Assembly (NCBI GenBank): GCA_039707465.1
Contig: CM077645.1
Coordinates: 64,429,850 to 64,493,849 of the forward strand
Direction: 5' to 3'
Length of the DNA: 64,000 nucleotides
Origin: Rhabdophis nuchalis
Lineage: Eukaryota > Chordata > Lepidosauria > Squamata > Natricidae
The position numbers and the translations under genes were made by a program. The notes under the pieces were generated by a model, which was not told where the DNA came from, did not search any database, and saw only the letters and a program-made list of their open reading frames with translations. The stretch's first letter is position 1, and the number at the start of each line of letters is the position of its first letter. Below, piece after piece: positions 45,872 through 57,390 of this stretch.

Positions 45872-45880
45872 CTTATATTT
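45812..45880. repeat. (TTTA)n microsatellite
   Basis: About a dozen TTTA units with a few TTTG variants, followed by a C-homopolymer at 45893-45903. The frames rich in Tyr, Leu and Phe here are translations of the repeat. Confidence 0.9.
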
Positions 45881-46099
45881 TATATTTCTAAACCCCCCCC
45901 CCCAATTATTTCAAAGCAAGGCTTACAGTCAACTCGTTCTTCTTTTTAGTGAGGAAATAACTACCAAAATGAATCTCTGACTATTATCTTTAAAATGTAC
46001 TTCCCCCCCCAGGATGATGTCATCCACTGTAAATACTTTTCTATCACAGATATAGAGGTCTTTTGTACCCAAGCCAATCAATTTCTGGTTCATCTAGAA

Positions 46100-46538
46100 C
46101 AGAACCTTTTTGGCACCAGGGACCGGTTTCACGTAAAAAAAATTCCGTGGACTGGTGGGAGCCTCCAGCGGGTGGTTTGAGTCACGTGGGCCGCGCGCGC
46201 GTTTGGCGGTCACGTGCAACCAGGTGGGAAAGCTGCCAGGGGTCCTGGGCAAAGGATTCTCGGCTGGGGCAGGGAAGGACGGGCTGCGTCCCGGGCAGGA
46301 CAACCTGGCAGCCTCTTTCCCCCGCGCAGGGCTGGATGGTGCCCCAAACCCCCCCAATGCAGGCTGTTGCCCCTGTCCTGCCCCCGGGGAGTGCCCCAGT
46401 CAGCCGCCAGGATAGTGGAGCGTTTGCTACACTTTCCTAAGAGTTGCGCTACTCTCTCCGATGCTCACTGTGGCCTATCTGGTTACTATCAAGCCACAGA
46501 CCGGCACCGGTCCATGGCCCGGGGGTTGGGGACCCCTG
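46100..46538. mobile_element. 439-bp hAT, MER1-like, with defective left end
   Basis: Perfect ATCTAGAA duplications (46092-46099 and 46539-46546) flank it. The right end GGTTGGGGACCCCTG is intact. The left end reads CAGAACCTTTTTGGCACC, lacking the eight bases GGGTCCCC present in the copy at 39429. The interior is CpG-rich and differs from that copy. No ORF of note. Confidence 0.88.
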
Positions 46539-46546
46539 ATCTAGAA

Positions 46547-47731
46547 GACCAAAACTAATTCTGTGTAGATGATGTTGAGGTATTATTGCTGAGATTGTTT
46601 TCCACTGGCAAGAATACTAGCCTCACTGAGACATGTTTGTTACTATTCTTTTTCCCTTCCCTTCCTATTTTGAAGTCAAGCTACCATAATGTACTGCTCC
46701 AGTTAAACTGAATGGATGTTTGTGTTTCATTACTAGAACAAGAACTGATTGTGGAGTATTAAGCATTGAGAGAAGAGCAACTACATGGATATTCATCAGG
46801 TTTCTGAGATTTGGTGGGATGAAGGTGATGGCTGAGCAGAAGTACTTTAAAAATCAACATAATAATACTTTTAAAATATGGCCAAAGATTAAAACAGGAG
46901 AGAGGAACTCATGAAGTTATTGAGCTACAGCTTCCAGTATTTGGTACTGATGGCTTTTGGCTGCTGCAAGCTGTTTTTCATCAACTTCTGAAAAACTATC
47001 AGGCCACCAATCTTGGAGACAAAGATTTAAGGGGAAAAAATTGAGGAAAAATTAACTCACTTATTTTCCCTAAAATTATGCTTCACTGATTCAAGTTTAA
47101 ATTTTGACTGTTTCTCACAGTAGATCTACAGAGACCTATAGAATATGTAGATGGAATATACTGTAGGCATCAAAGAAACATGTTTTTGACATACATATTC
47201 AAATTTTCCAGGGCTTTGTCAGTCTATAGTTTCCTTTCTTTTCAGAAGAATATATTGAGATTATTTCATTTTATTTTTATTCTTTAAAAAAAACAGACTA
47301 TGTATTTTCCAAAAAGAGATAGCGATTATCAAGAATATGTGCATGTAATTAAACTTTGGTCTATATCATTTAAATGAAAAGGAAATGATGTTACTCTTTG
47401 ATCCTCAAAAAGAAGCTATGCATTAGTAATTGCAGAGTAAAAGTGAAAGTATTGCACATTTCCTATGAATGCTTTCTGACATGTGTCAAATGAGCTCATT
47501 ATCAACGAGACTCCTCAAGTAATCACACATTCGGTCATAGATGTTCAAAGGCCAACTTCTTGAATTGTTCCTACACGGTTGAAATATACTGGAAAAGTGG
47601 GAACAAGAATTGTAGCTTAGAGTACTTTAGCTTTTTTCAGTTTTTAACATTGATTTAAATTATGGTTCAAATAAAAAAACATATTAATCCAAAACACAAG
47701 TTTATTGGTTATAATTTTTTGTGTTCCTTTT
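46547..47731. other. Intergenic sequence between hAT and L1
   Basis: AT-rich with no recognised feature. The stretch at 47420-47600 ('gtgtcaaatgagctcattat', 'aatcacacattcggtcatag') is repeat-free. Confidence 0.45.
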
Positions 47732-49455
47732 TTTTTTTAATTATTATTTTTATTATAATTTTCAACAAATTATACATCTACACATAAAATTTACTTTTTT
47801 TTTTTTTAACAATAATCAATAATCCACCCGGTGCTATACAAAACGAAAGGAAGAGTTGGTTCTTTGGATATCTTCAATTGTCTTTAAGATCTCCAAAATC
47901 CGCGTTCCCTGGGTACAGGTGTCGAGGCATCCAAAGTTCCAAGTGCATAGTCCACAAATGGGTTCCAAGTCTTCCAGAAAATGTCTTTTTTATAGACCCC
48001 CTCTCTGAATTTAATATCACACGTCATTTTATCATTTAAGGCTAATTTCCACATTTCACAGAACCATTCTTCTATTTTAATATTTACCTCTATTTTCCAA
48101 TATCTTGCTATTACAATCCTACCCATTATAATCATAATTCTAATCAATTCTTTCTCCTGTTTTGTTAACTCAGGTTCATTAATTATCAATAACAATATAG
48201 TTTCTGATCTCAATATTATTATTCTTTTCATCATTTCACCCATCATTTTTTCTAATTGCTGCCAAAACTTTTTAATTTTCACACATTTATACCACATATG
48301 TTCATAAGTTCCCACTTCCATATTACATCTCCAACATTTATCACTCATTTTTTTATCTATCAATGATAATCTTAATGGGGTCCAATACCATTTCCAAACA
48401 ACCTTAAAATTATGCTCTTTAATCCTTATAGACAAAGTCCTCATGATTCGACTCTTCCAGTTCTCATTCCAATCCAAATCCAATATTTTAATCTTAAGGT
48501 CTTCCTCCCAGTTCCTTTTCATTACCATTTGTGGATTTCCATCAAAATTTATAATCTTATATATCTTACTAACGAGTCCTTTTAACCCAATTTCATCTTT
48601 AATAATTTGAGATACTAAACTTTCAAATTTAGTTTTATTTCTATCTATTTTACATATTCCCTTTACTTTCATAGTCCATTTTTCTACCTGTATTTTTTCG
48701 AACCAATTCAACTCCAATCTTTGGATTACTTTTTTTTTCCTACTCTCAATTCCTAGAGCTCTTAACCAATTTACTATATTTCCTATATTTTCATCCTCAA
48801 TTACTTTATCCCGACTTATATTAGTTTTAATCGGCCAACTTTCAGTTGTCTTCCCCAGGAAAGCTATATCCGGGATCAATTTTTTAACAAATTTATTCCA
48901 AATTTTGCTCAGCCCCTTTAACCAATAACTATTAATTGCCTTTGTTTTTGCTCTATCTAGAAACCATATAGACCCAAATCTCTTAATATCTTTTAGCTCC
49001 AGATCACCCCAATGACCATCTCCACCTTTAAGTATTTTTATCACGGTTCGAATACTATACGCCCGATAATAATTAAGTAGATTGGGAATTCCCAATCCAC
49101 CCTCTTTTTGATTTTGATACCACATTTTCTTCATTATTCTTGGTTTTTTCCCACCATTACAAAATTTATCCAATTTCTTCTGATATTCTTCTATATCCTT
49201 CTCTAACAAATTTAGTGGTAGCATCTCAAACAAAAAATTGAACTTTGGTAACAACATCATTTTACACATTGCAATTCTACCAAACCAAGACAGCTTTATC
49301 TCTTTATACTTATCTATCTTTCTCTCTACTTCCTTCAACATCACCTCATAATTAATTTTTTTCAATTCTCTAACTTTAAGTGAAAGTGTTATCCCCAAAT
49401 ATTTCAATGTATTCTTAACTCTTATCCCAAATTGTTCTTGCATATTTTCCCACTC
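47732..49455 (-). mobile_element. 5'-truncated L1 with 12-bp TSD
   Basis: TGTGTTCCTTTT occurs at 47720-47731 and at 49456-49467, bounding the insert. On the minus strand it starts within ORF2, runs through an open C-terminal frame (49443-47884) and ends in a ~150-nt 3' UTR with an A-rich tail. The last part of its 3' UTR differs from that of the ORF1-only elements. Confidence 0.88.
47884..49443 (-). pseudogene. L1 ORF2p C-terminal fragment, open for 519 codons
   Basis: The frame encodes the end of the L1 reverse transcriptase and the C-terminal segment: NTLKYLGITLSLKVREL, LSWFGRIAMCKMMLLPKF, GGLGIPNLLNYYRAYS, and the L1 zinc knuckle CWRCNMEVGTYEHMWYKC (C-x2-C-x8-H-x4-C, at about 48336-48283). 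Endonuclease and the RT catalytic core are absent through 5' truncation. The ORF has no internal stop over 1.56 kb, so the insertion is fairly recent. It is not functional on its own. Confidence 0.9.
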
Positions 49456-50214
49456 TGTGTTCCTTTTCTAAAATCAAAACACTTTCCCAATTGAAGTTTA
49501 TCTCTAGCTCCATTATTATAATCTTTTATTCAATTTTCTAATTTCTTACTTTTATGAAAATGAATACATTTTTCATTCTGAAGCTTTTAGATAATTAGGG
49601 TTGTAGCACCGCTCAAATGTAAATATAAAAAACAATAAGAAACTTAAATGTTTCAGATGATTAAATCTGTTAATTTGTATACCAGACTTAAAATATACCT
49701 TCTTAACAGGTTGTGTATCTAAAACAAACAGGCTGTGTATCTAAAATGAACTCCTCCTCTTCCTCCTCTTTAATCTAGCCACTGAACCAGGATCCATCAC
49801 TGTAAGTTCTCCATTATGCTCCATGATTATATATTAGATGTCTTCCCTTTTTTTACTTGTCTTTGTCTAGATTTGCTTGAAAAAGAGACCTGCTAAAACA
49901 CTCTTTAGGAAAGTCCGCTTTTTTTTAATTGAAGACTTACATGGGGTAATTTTTGATCTTCCTTACATATTATTCAATATTGGAAATATTTTACTGCTCT
50001 TGTTGTGTCTGCTGGGTGTCACCAAATGGGACTTTTTAGTTTCATTCATTAAAACTAAAAACATCTGAAGGACTACTGTGAACAATTCTTGCAACATTTG
50101 GCAGATGAAATAACTCAGATTTAAATGGTGTAATTTATTGGGGGGGGGGGGAATGCCACTTCATGATATTTCTGCCTCGTAGCCACCAGAACTTTCTGAA
50201 ATGGCAAACAGACA

Positions 50215-50400
50215 AATAAAGCAAATAAATAAAAACAAGATATAGGCTGCAAAAAACTCCAAAATAACCAGCAATTTGTTAAAGTTTTCTCCCAAAGGTG
50301 CTTTTTCAAGAGGCAACTGGACTTCCTTGTTTTTCCTTGAAGATGTTTTACTTCTCATCCAAGAAGCTTCTTCAGATCAGAGCATCTTCAGAGAAGTACC
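50215..50400 (-). repeat. Interspersed repeat fragment, unclassified
   Basis: 'Ggacttccttgtttttcctt' and 'gaagatgttttacttctcat' then 'ccaagaagcttcttcaga' follow a sequence found widely in fish and reptile genomes (minus-strand MRSKTSSRKNKEVQLPLEK). I cannot assign its class. Confidence 0.45.
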
Positions 50401-50429
50401 AAAAATTCATTTAAAAGTAAACATGATGT

Positions 50430-50715
50430 AGGGCTATAGTGGGTCTTGTTTGTGGTGGCTCCCTCCTTGGACAATTGAAATTTCCCTCCACTGTGACACT
50501 CTTCTGAAAGACCCTGAAGACACGGTTCTGCCAACAGGCCTGGAGAACCAGGGTAATGTGGGGCCAATCAATTGGTTGATCTGATTGTTGTTGCCAGGGG
50601 TATGAGGGCGTATTGCTTTTTTTTTTTTAAATTGGAGTTTTATTGCTGCAACCTGCCAAGAGTCACCATGAGTGAGTTGAGTGGCCATATAAATGTTCTT
50701 AATAAATAAATAACA
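50430..50715 (+). repeat. L2/CR1-type LINE 3' UTR and tail
   Basis: 'Tttgtggtggctccctcctt', 'tctgccaacaggcctggaga' and the tail 'gagtggccatataaatgttc' plus AATAAATAA are the standard 3' end of a squamate L2/CR1 family. No ORF. Confidence 0.6.
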
Positions 50716-52896
50716 AAATAAAACATCAACTTTAATGTTTTTGAATAATTGACAGCCCATAAACAGCAGTAGTAGATAGTTTTGGTTTATAGTGTTCAAA
50801 TTACCAATAGCTGGATATTGTACTAGAGAATTAAAGAGAAGATTATTCCTAGTGAGGAAAGCAATGTCAACATAAAACACGATCAGGAAGGATATGCGTA
50901 TTTAAATGACAAGAAAGATTTCAATTAATGAATACTAATAACTCATATTCCCATAGCAGTTTCAGGTATCTTATCCAGATTACTCAACCAACATATTAAA
51001 CCTAATATAGATTACTTCTCAGGTTAAAGTGTGTACCATGGCTATCCTTACAATAAAACAAGAAACTCTACTCTCAAATGCCTCAGTAAAACTTTTCATA
51101 CCGAAGAAAATCTACTAGTTCTAGTAATTTGAAAAGAAATACACTCCTAAGAGTGTATGGTATGGCATGTAAAATTATGTAAGCCTGATATTATTTTGTA
51201 AAATTGAACATTCAAGTATCATGACAAACCTCACCATGTTATACTTTCACTTGGAAAAGTAAAAAAATCAATGCTCAGAAAAAACATTCAAAATCCAGCC
51301 AAGTAAATTTTGTTAATATGGAGGATAGACTCACATACCATTTTCACACAAGAGAGAATAATTGACCAAAATATATGCCGCAACAAGTATATGTCACCTG
51401 CCCTCCTGCATAAAAAGAATAAGTATCTCATTAGGATACAGGGCACTTTGTACGTGTCCTATTTTTGGAGAATAGATAGTATGGACATTTATTTCTCTTT
51501 GTCTTTAGCATGGCTTATCTCTTCTTCCATTGACCTTGACTGAAACCTCTGTGCAAAATGTTCTCTGAATGTAAGTAAATATTTATGTTTAAAAAAGAAA
51601 GTCACACATATTGCATATTCTCAATGCAATCTTTTTTTTTTCTTTTACAGACAAGCTATATCTTAAACTGTTGCAAGTGGGATAAAAATACATTCATAAT
51701 ACAAAATAAATGGTAGAACTGCTTTTCCTAGCATATTCATATAATCCACATAAACTCCTTTTTAATGGAATTAATTTCGTAATGGATGGTCTACTGTTTA
51801 AAATAAGCACCATACTGTATATAATCCTAATGATCAAATAGTTGACCAGACATGCATTTGCACACTATTATTAGAAGGGAAGGCAAATGTTCAATAGAGA
51901 AAAAAAATCTCCATGGATGCCTTAACTTTGTCATTTTTCATTAAACTATGGAGCATTTTATAGAAAATAAAACAAACATTAGATAAATCTTATCTGATTC
52001 TTGATAACTTCATGACTTCTGACTGAGTATATAAGATCTTTTCCTCAGAAATCAACCATATAACATCAAGTGACCTATTAGGAGAGGGTCTCCTAGGTTC
52101 TCTTATTACTTAGCGTCATATATTTCTTCTTGCCTTCCTATTCATCTTCTCTGGCATTTCATTTTCTTCATTGCCTTCCTAAATTTTAGGAAGATTATGG
52201 TCAGATTATGGTCACCTGCCAGCCCCTTGGCCCTTACATTGCTTAACTGACAAATAATTAAGACTGTTGAAAATTAAACACGAGTGTAGCAGTGAAAGAT
52301 CTAAACCCCTATGGTGGCTCCTTTCCTTGGTGCTCTAAGTGCATGCTTATTTTGCCAAATGGTTTATTCAGAACTGCCAGTCCTGTGTATACACTTGTAA
52401 CCTTCCTTGATCTATCACCACATACTGTAGAAGGTTCTTCTCAAGCCCTTTTTTTGTCCAATAAGGACATAAACATGCATTTCCAGGAGTTTTTCTTTCT
52501 TCTCAGGCAGGAAGAACTTTTGTTGCTTTCCTTGTAACATGTAAGTAACATGCATGGTCTTGTATGCAAAACTCCTCCATTCACTTGATTAGTAATTCAT
52601 TCTCTGGGAGACCTAATTTCCTGTAAGTCTCCTGAAATGCCTCAACTAGGTCAGCAGAAAGTAATGTTCCAGTCACAAATGATGGGCAATTGATAGCACA
52701 AAGTAATTGGAAAACAACCTCATTCATCTTTTTGCCAACGTAGAAAGCTAAGGGGGGGAAAATATCACTGTCCTATCCCAATAAATCAGGAGGCTCTAAA
52801 ACTGTCCATGCCAAATAAAAGCAAGTTTGGACTACGTTACAACTAGCTAAAGCAGTCTTTTGAACCAGCCTTTTGTGTAACTCTAAACCAAAATGT
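50716..52896. other. Intergenic AT-rich sequence
   Basis: Nothing recognised. The small frames at 51310-51543 and 52292-52537 lack homology hints or splice support. Confidence 0.5.
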
Positions 52897-52904
52897 CTCT
52901 TTAC

Positions 52905-53054
52905 CAGAGGTGGATTGGAAATCCCAGCGGTACTGGTTCGCTTGTGCTCTCATACGTGCATGCACAGAAGTGTCTGGGTGGGTGGGTGGAGCCTCCCGCA
53001 GACACCACTACCGGTTTGCCTGATCTTGGCTGAACTGGGAGCAATCCACCTCTG
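52905..53054. mobile_element. 150-bp hAT MITE, perfect TIR and TSD
   Basis: Perfect 12-bp inverted ends CAGAGGTGGATT and a perfect CTCTTTAC duplication (52897-52904 and 53055-53062). It is the cleanest member of the family also found at 5118, 19923, 31473 and 63280. Non-coding. Confidence 0.93.
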
Positions 53055-53625
53055 CTCTTTACCCCCTCCCCCATGGTGGGTTCCCTCCCCGTCAGCCAGT
53101 GGTTTCTGCACAGCATTTTTTTAAGACCATTGAATGAACTTCTGAAGAGATGCATCCTAAACCAGGAAAAGACTACTTGTCCAGTGAACGAATACTTAAT
53201 TTGCGCGCAAAAGTTCTCAGATTTAATTCCTGCAGTTCTAGTTGCAGCAAAGGAAGAACCCAGTTCATGGACAGGAGACACAATCTGATTGCCTGAAGAC
53301 ATTTTGGATATTAAACCATGAACCACAGACAGCTTGGTCAATGAAAAGGGATTGTGGGAAATCTGAAGGACCACAAGGTTGCCTGCTCCCTTCTGTGTAT
53401 CACAATTGTCTTTGACCTTGGGGGGGGGGCATGATGGGTGTGGCTGTGGTGGGCAGGGGCATGGTGGGTGTGGCCAGCTTGTATCACTCATGTAAGTGAT
53501 ACAAGCATTGGCACCTGTGGTAGTCAAATGCTAAGGCAGGACTTCCCTCAGAACCTCCTTCACTCTCATTATAATCTCCTTTCTTCCTTCCTTTTCTTTT
53601 TCCTTCCCCTTTCCTTCTCTTTCTT

Positions 53626-55606
53626 TTTTTATATTGAAAAAGTTTTATTGGTTTTACATTTTCTATAGGATGGGGTAAGGGATACAAAGAAATTTTGAGA
53701 GCATTCACGTCGAAGTTGTCGGCTCTTCCGGGACCTCAAAATACATTAATAACAATTAAAAAAAAACATTTTTCATCACACTACAAAGTGAAAGCGTGTA
53801 CATATATCTAAATTCTCATTTCTATACTGTCAGTCCTTTACAAAAAATCCAAATCCAAATATTATGCAAAGTTGTTCAAAAGAAAAGTCAAGGCAAAGTT
53901 ATTTTTTTGATCTAAGTCTCTTGGCAATTGAATCTTCTTTTTCTCCTTCCAGGCCCCCAGTAGGCGGGGCCATGGCCCCCTCCGTCCCCCCTGGATCTTC
54001 CCCCAGGATAGAGGAATGTTTTTTAAGAAAGGCTTCCGCCTCAGCAACTGTTTTAATCCTCACTCTTCCTCCTTCCCAGAACACCAGCATCCCTTCGGGT
54101 GTCACCCACTTGAACCAAATCCCATGATCAAATAATGTTTTAGACAAGAAGGAAAATTTCCTTCTTGCATCTCTAATCTTTCTAGGGATCTGCTTCAAGA
54201 TAGCAACCGTTTTTTGTTGATAGATTAATGGACTTTCTCTCTGCAGTTTCAGGATCTCCTCTCTGGTTGACCTTCTAACAAATTTCACATGTATCTCTCT
54301 AGGCACTTCATTTATCCTGGCATATGCTGAGTTAATTCTATAGGCTAGGTCAATGTCCCCCCTGATCTCATCCTTAGGTTTTTGTAAATAGTCTGCTAAA
54401 ATCGTGCTCACAAGATCAGGGAGGCATTCACCAGATTCCTCAACAACATTCTGAAATCTCAAAAAATATGTCATTCTTTCCATATCAATCCTAGACACAT
54501 GCCCATTTGTTTCCCCAACCTCTTTAGTAACATTTTTAATCTCTCCCTTAACCCCCGCCAACCCCTCTTCCAATTCTTCATTCTTCTGTGTATTTTCCAG
54601 CACTTGCTTCCGTGTGTCCAATAACTCCTTCTTGAAATTGATGTTTTCTGCCCTCTGGGCCTGAATTTCTTGTACCAAAGTTTGTATAACAGTTTCAAGA
54701 GAAGCCATCCTTTGTTCTAAACTTGTCAGTGCTGTTTCTTGAGCCATGATTAACTGTTAAAGTCAGTGCCACTAAAATGGCGTTTTCAGGGTGGGGTTGG
54801 TGAGGCTGACCGGGAGCCAAAAGTTCTAATCAAGGTTGTAACGTTGTAAAATTCAGGAACCAAGAGAGAAACAATTTTCCAACTCAATAGGTGTGATAGC
54901 GAAGGTACTCCAGAAAAGAAATCACAAATCCAAAAGAAAAAAAAAATTCTTCATTAAAAGCCAGAGATAGTCCAGATTGCAAAGAGACGCTGAAAATTTT
55001 CCATAAACAAAATAGTCAATCAGGAACAAAGAGAGGCCATTTTCCACCGCCCAGCTCAGAGCCCGCAGGAGAGAGTAGTGAGAGAAATTGTGTCAGCCAG
55101 ACCTAGAAACATTGTTGCAAGCAAGCCGCAATCCACTTTCCCTTAACGCAAACAGTCAGGATTAAAGATTTCCGCTCCTCGCCGCGAGGAACCATTTCCA
55201 AGTGCCGCTTAAGTCCGAGGTTTTTTTTTTAAAAAACAAACACTCCCCTCCCAGTCCTTTCAGCCCGGCTGACAGTAAGAAAAACAAGTTCTTGAACACT
55301 CACTCTCCCCTTGCAGCTGAAGCCTCGGAAAGCCTTCCGACATTGACGTTTAGCCCTCTACATGGATGTGAATGGCGCCGTCCTCCTTAGGCGAAGGGAG
55401 AACCCCCGCAGCATGTTCTCCTTCACCTAAGCCGCGACGAGGGTCGCTTCCCCCACCGCCGTGAGGGGGGGCGTCCCTGTCGAGCCGGCCCTATGGGAGA
55501 CCCCCAAACAAGGGGCGTCTCGCCCCCGTGGGGGGGCAGAAAAAGAAACAAAACGACGAGCAAGCGCTAGGCTCGCCCGTCGCCGCTGGAGCCGGAACCG
55601 GAAACC
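53626..55606 (-). mobile_element. ORF1-only L1 (half-L1), full-length copy 2
   Basis: A 20-bp perfect duplication CCCCTTTCCTTCTCTTTCTT lies at 53606-53625 and 55607-55626. On the minus strand: a ~860-nt CpG-rich leader (55606-54748) that could hold an internal promoter, an intact ORF1 (54747-53899), and a ~270-nt 3' UTR ending 'aaaaccaataaaactttttc' and an A-rich tail. ORF2 is absent. The 3' terminal ~120 nt and an ACGCCATTTT word just upstream of the ATG (54774-54783) are shared with copy 1 at 34464-35879, so both derive from one ORF1-only source. Insertion was into a pyrimidine-rich stretch of an older hAT element. Confidence 0.88.
53899..54747 (-). CDS. Intact L1 ORF1-type RNA-binding protein
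   Basis: 282 codons, no stops. Residues ~5-110 form a heptad-rich coiled coil (SLEQRMASLETVIQTLV ... EELEEGLAGVKGEIKNV) for trimer formation. Residues ~112-205 fit the RRM-like domain (RMTYFLRFQNVVEESGE; YRINSAYARINEVPREIH; VKFVRRSTREEILKLQ). Residues ~206-255 fit the C-terminal domain (RKIRDARRKFSFLSKTLF; GIWFKWVTPEGMLVFWEGG). It ends in a basic tail AKRLRSKK. Such proteins coat L1 RNA. Usual L1 ORF1p is a little longer (around 300-340). The start ATG follows the family leader and precedes the coiled coil directly. Whether it is expressed is unknown. Confidence 0.88.
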   Translation of the reverse strand: MAQETALTSLEQRMASLETVIQTLVQEIQAQRAENINFKKELLDTRKQVLENTQKNEELEEGLAGVKGEIKNVTKEVGETNGHVSRIDMERMTYFLRFQNVVEESGECLPDLVSTILADYLQKPKDEIRGDIDLAYRINSAYARINEVPREIHVKFVRRSTREEILKLQRESPLIYQQKTVAILKQIPRKIRDARRKFSFLSKTLFDHGIWFKWVTPEGMLVFWEGGRVRIKTVAEAEAFLKKHSSILGEDPGGTEGAMAPPTGGLEGEKEDSIAKRLRSKK

Positions 55607-55626
55607 CCCCTTTCCTTCTCTTTCTT

Positions 55627-56022
55627 ATTCCTGCCCCCACTTTCCTTATTTCTCCTTCTTTGCTCTCTTCCCATCTTCCCATCTTTTTCTTTGTCTTTCC
55701 TCTTTTCCTTTCTCCTTTCCTGGCCCTTTCTGAGTGCTTAAATCCTTTTGTTTTGTTTTTAGTTTGTTTTGCTAGCTGTTTGCTAGTGAAAATGGGGGAC
55801 CATGCATGGCCCCATTTTTGATCACGACAGCCTCCTGAAACCCTATGCCAGTGAAAATCGCCTGGGAGGGCTGTGTATGGTTCTCCCAAGCTCCATTTTC
55901 ACTAGCAGATGAACTGCGGACTGGTCCTTTGCTGTTTCAAGAGTGGCCCCATGGGCCAGATCTAAGCATCCTGTGGGCCGGATCCAGCCTGCGGGCCATG
56001 AGTTTGACACCCCTGTGCTAGA
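55627..56022. repeat. Right portion of a CAGGGGTGTCAAACT-type hAT element
   Basis: 'Gtgggccggatccagcctgc' then 'gggccatgagtttgacaccc' and 'ctg' at 56014 is the right end of the hAT family found complete at 62801-62936. The left portion probably lies at about 53420-53605 ('ggtgggtgtggccagcttgt'), split by the half-L1. The left terminus and duplication were not found. Confidence 0.55.
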
Positions 56023-56239
56023 TGGACTACTTACTAGGCAATGCGATCTAATGCAGCTTAGAAGACCCTGCTGCAAAAATGCTAAGATAAATATTGTTAA
56101 AATAAAAATAAAAATACTTGTCAGCAAGCCCATTCCTGTGAGAGTTTTTCTGAGTGTTGGATGCTTTTCTCCTTTATTAGCATCGCTTAAATTATGTATT
56201 AGAGTAACCCCACTATACCTCAAATGGTAGAAGCTTTAC

Positions 56240-56580
56240 ACATTCTATTAAACTTCTAGCTATCATAAAAATAAATTAGGCAGCCTACATTTCCAGGTTA
56301 ATCTTCAATTTCATAATTGCATTGGTAATTACTATGTTAATATAATTAGGTGCTAACATTTAATTGAGAATTATTTATTCAGGATTCTCAAGGATTGCAG
56401 GCCTTTTTTCCCCCACAGCACCAAACCATTTCATGCATCCAGCATGCATAAACTCGTTATTGAAAGGACAGCATTAATAGCTCTGTTGCTAAATTTCATT
56501 TTCTTTGCTAATCTTAATTTAACATTCCAAGAACAGAGACAAGTATTTGGCACTTTTTATAAATATTTCCGTCTGACCCA
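56240..56580. other. Candidate conserved non-coding block
   Basis: TAAT-rich and repeat-free: 'attgcattggtaattactat', 'aggtgctaacatttaattga', 'catgcatccagcatgcataa' and 'gcattaatagctctgttgct'. It resembles a developmental enhancer. No alignment was possible. Confidence 0.35.
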
Positions 56581-57295
56581 ATATCATTATATTTAGAATA
56601 TTGATAAGAGGATGCAGAATCATACCACATCATTTATAGACAGGAGTTCAGATTTCAATGACCGATCCGATAATACTTTTCATAATCATACACTGGAAAA
56701 ATATACTTCGCTCTGATTGCAACCTTTTCAAAGTGTATACTTCATTTCCACTAAAACATAGGGATGAGAAAATGGTTTTGTTTGCAACATTGCTTGATAA
56801 TATATTGTCTCTTCATCTTTACATTTTGTCATATGACATGCAACAACATACCCTTCTTTCAACATAATTTTTTCTAATGTTGTTAATTTGTACAGAGAGA
56901 GTATATGCTAACCTCATATACAACCCAAGTCATTTTTGTTTTACAAAGTTTGTATCCAGTCTGTAGTCTCTAGAATTTTGGAATTGAATAATTGCTTAAC
57001 TGCATTATTCTGAATTACTGGTTTTCCCCAGCTATGTGTGTGCCATGCTCTTTTAAAAAGGCCCTCATTCTTACTCCAGCTGCACATTTGTGAACAGAGA
57101 ACATGTGAATTTTAAAAATACAGGCTTGAATGCAAGCAATTAACAACAATAAAAATTGTAGTAAATATATACAATAGAAAATATAATTGTATTGAAATAA
57201 CATATTGAACCAAAATGGAGAAGATGAAGCAATAGGTAGCTAGATTTAATAATATTTTAAAGGTTGAGCTAGTTCTAAATTATCATTTTATGGAT

Positions 57296-57390
57296 ATATA
57301 TTTAATTTCTACAAATGTCACTCCTTTAACCAATTTCATTGTAATTTTTACAACGACAATAAAGATGATGATTATTATTATTCTATACGA
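57296..57390 (+). repeat. Retroposon tail abutting the L2 5' end
   Basis: 'Accaatttcattgtaatttt' and 'acgacaataaagatgatgat' with TTATTATT match the tail at 45136-45325. It sits directly upstream of the full-length L2-type element. Confidence 0.55.

Noticed and set aside
45716..45980. Tyr/Leu/Phe-rich frames resembling a membrane peptide
   Set aside because: Translations of the (TTTA)n microsatellite.
55461..55889. 90-132 codon frames
   Set aside because: They straddle the half-L1 leader, its duplication and an older hAT; no continuity.
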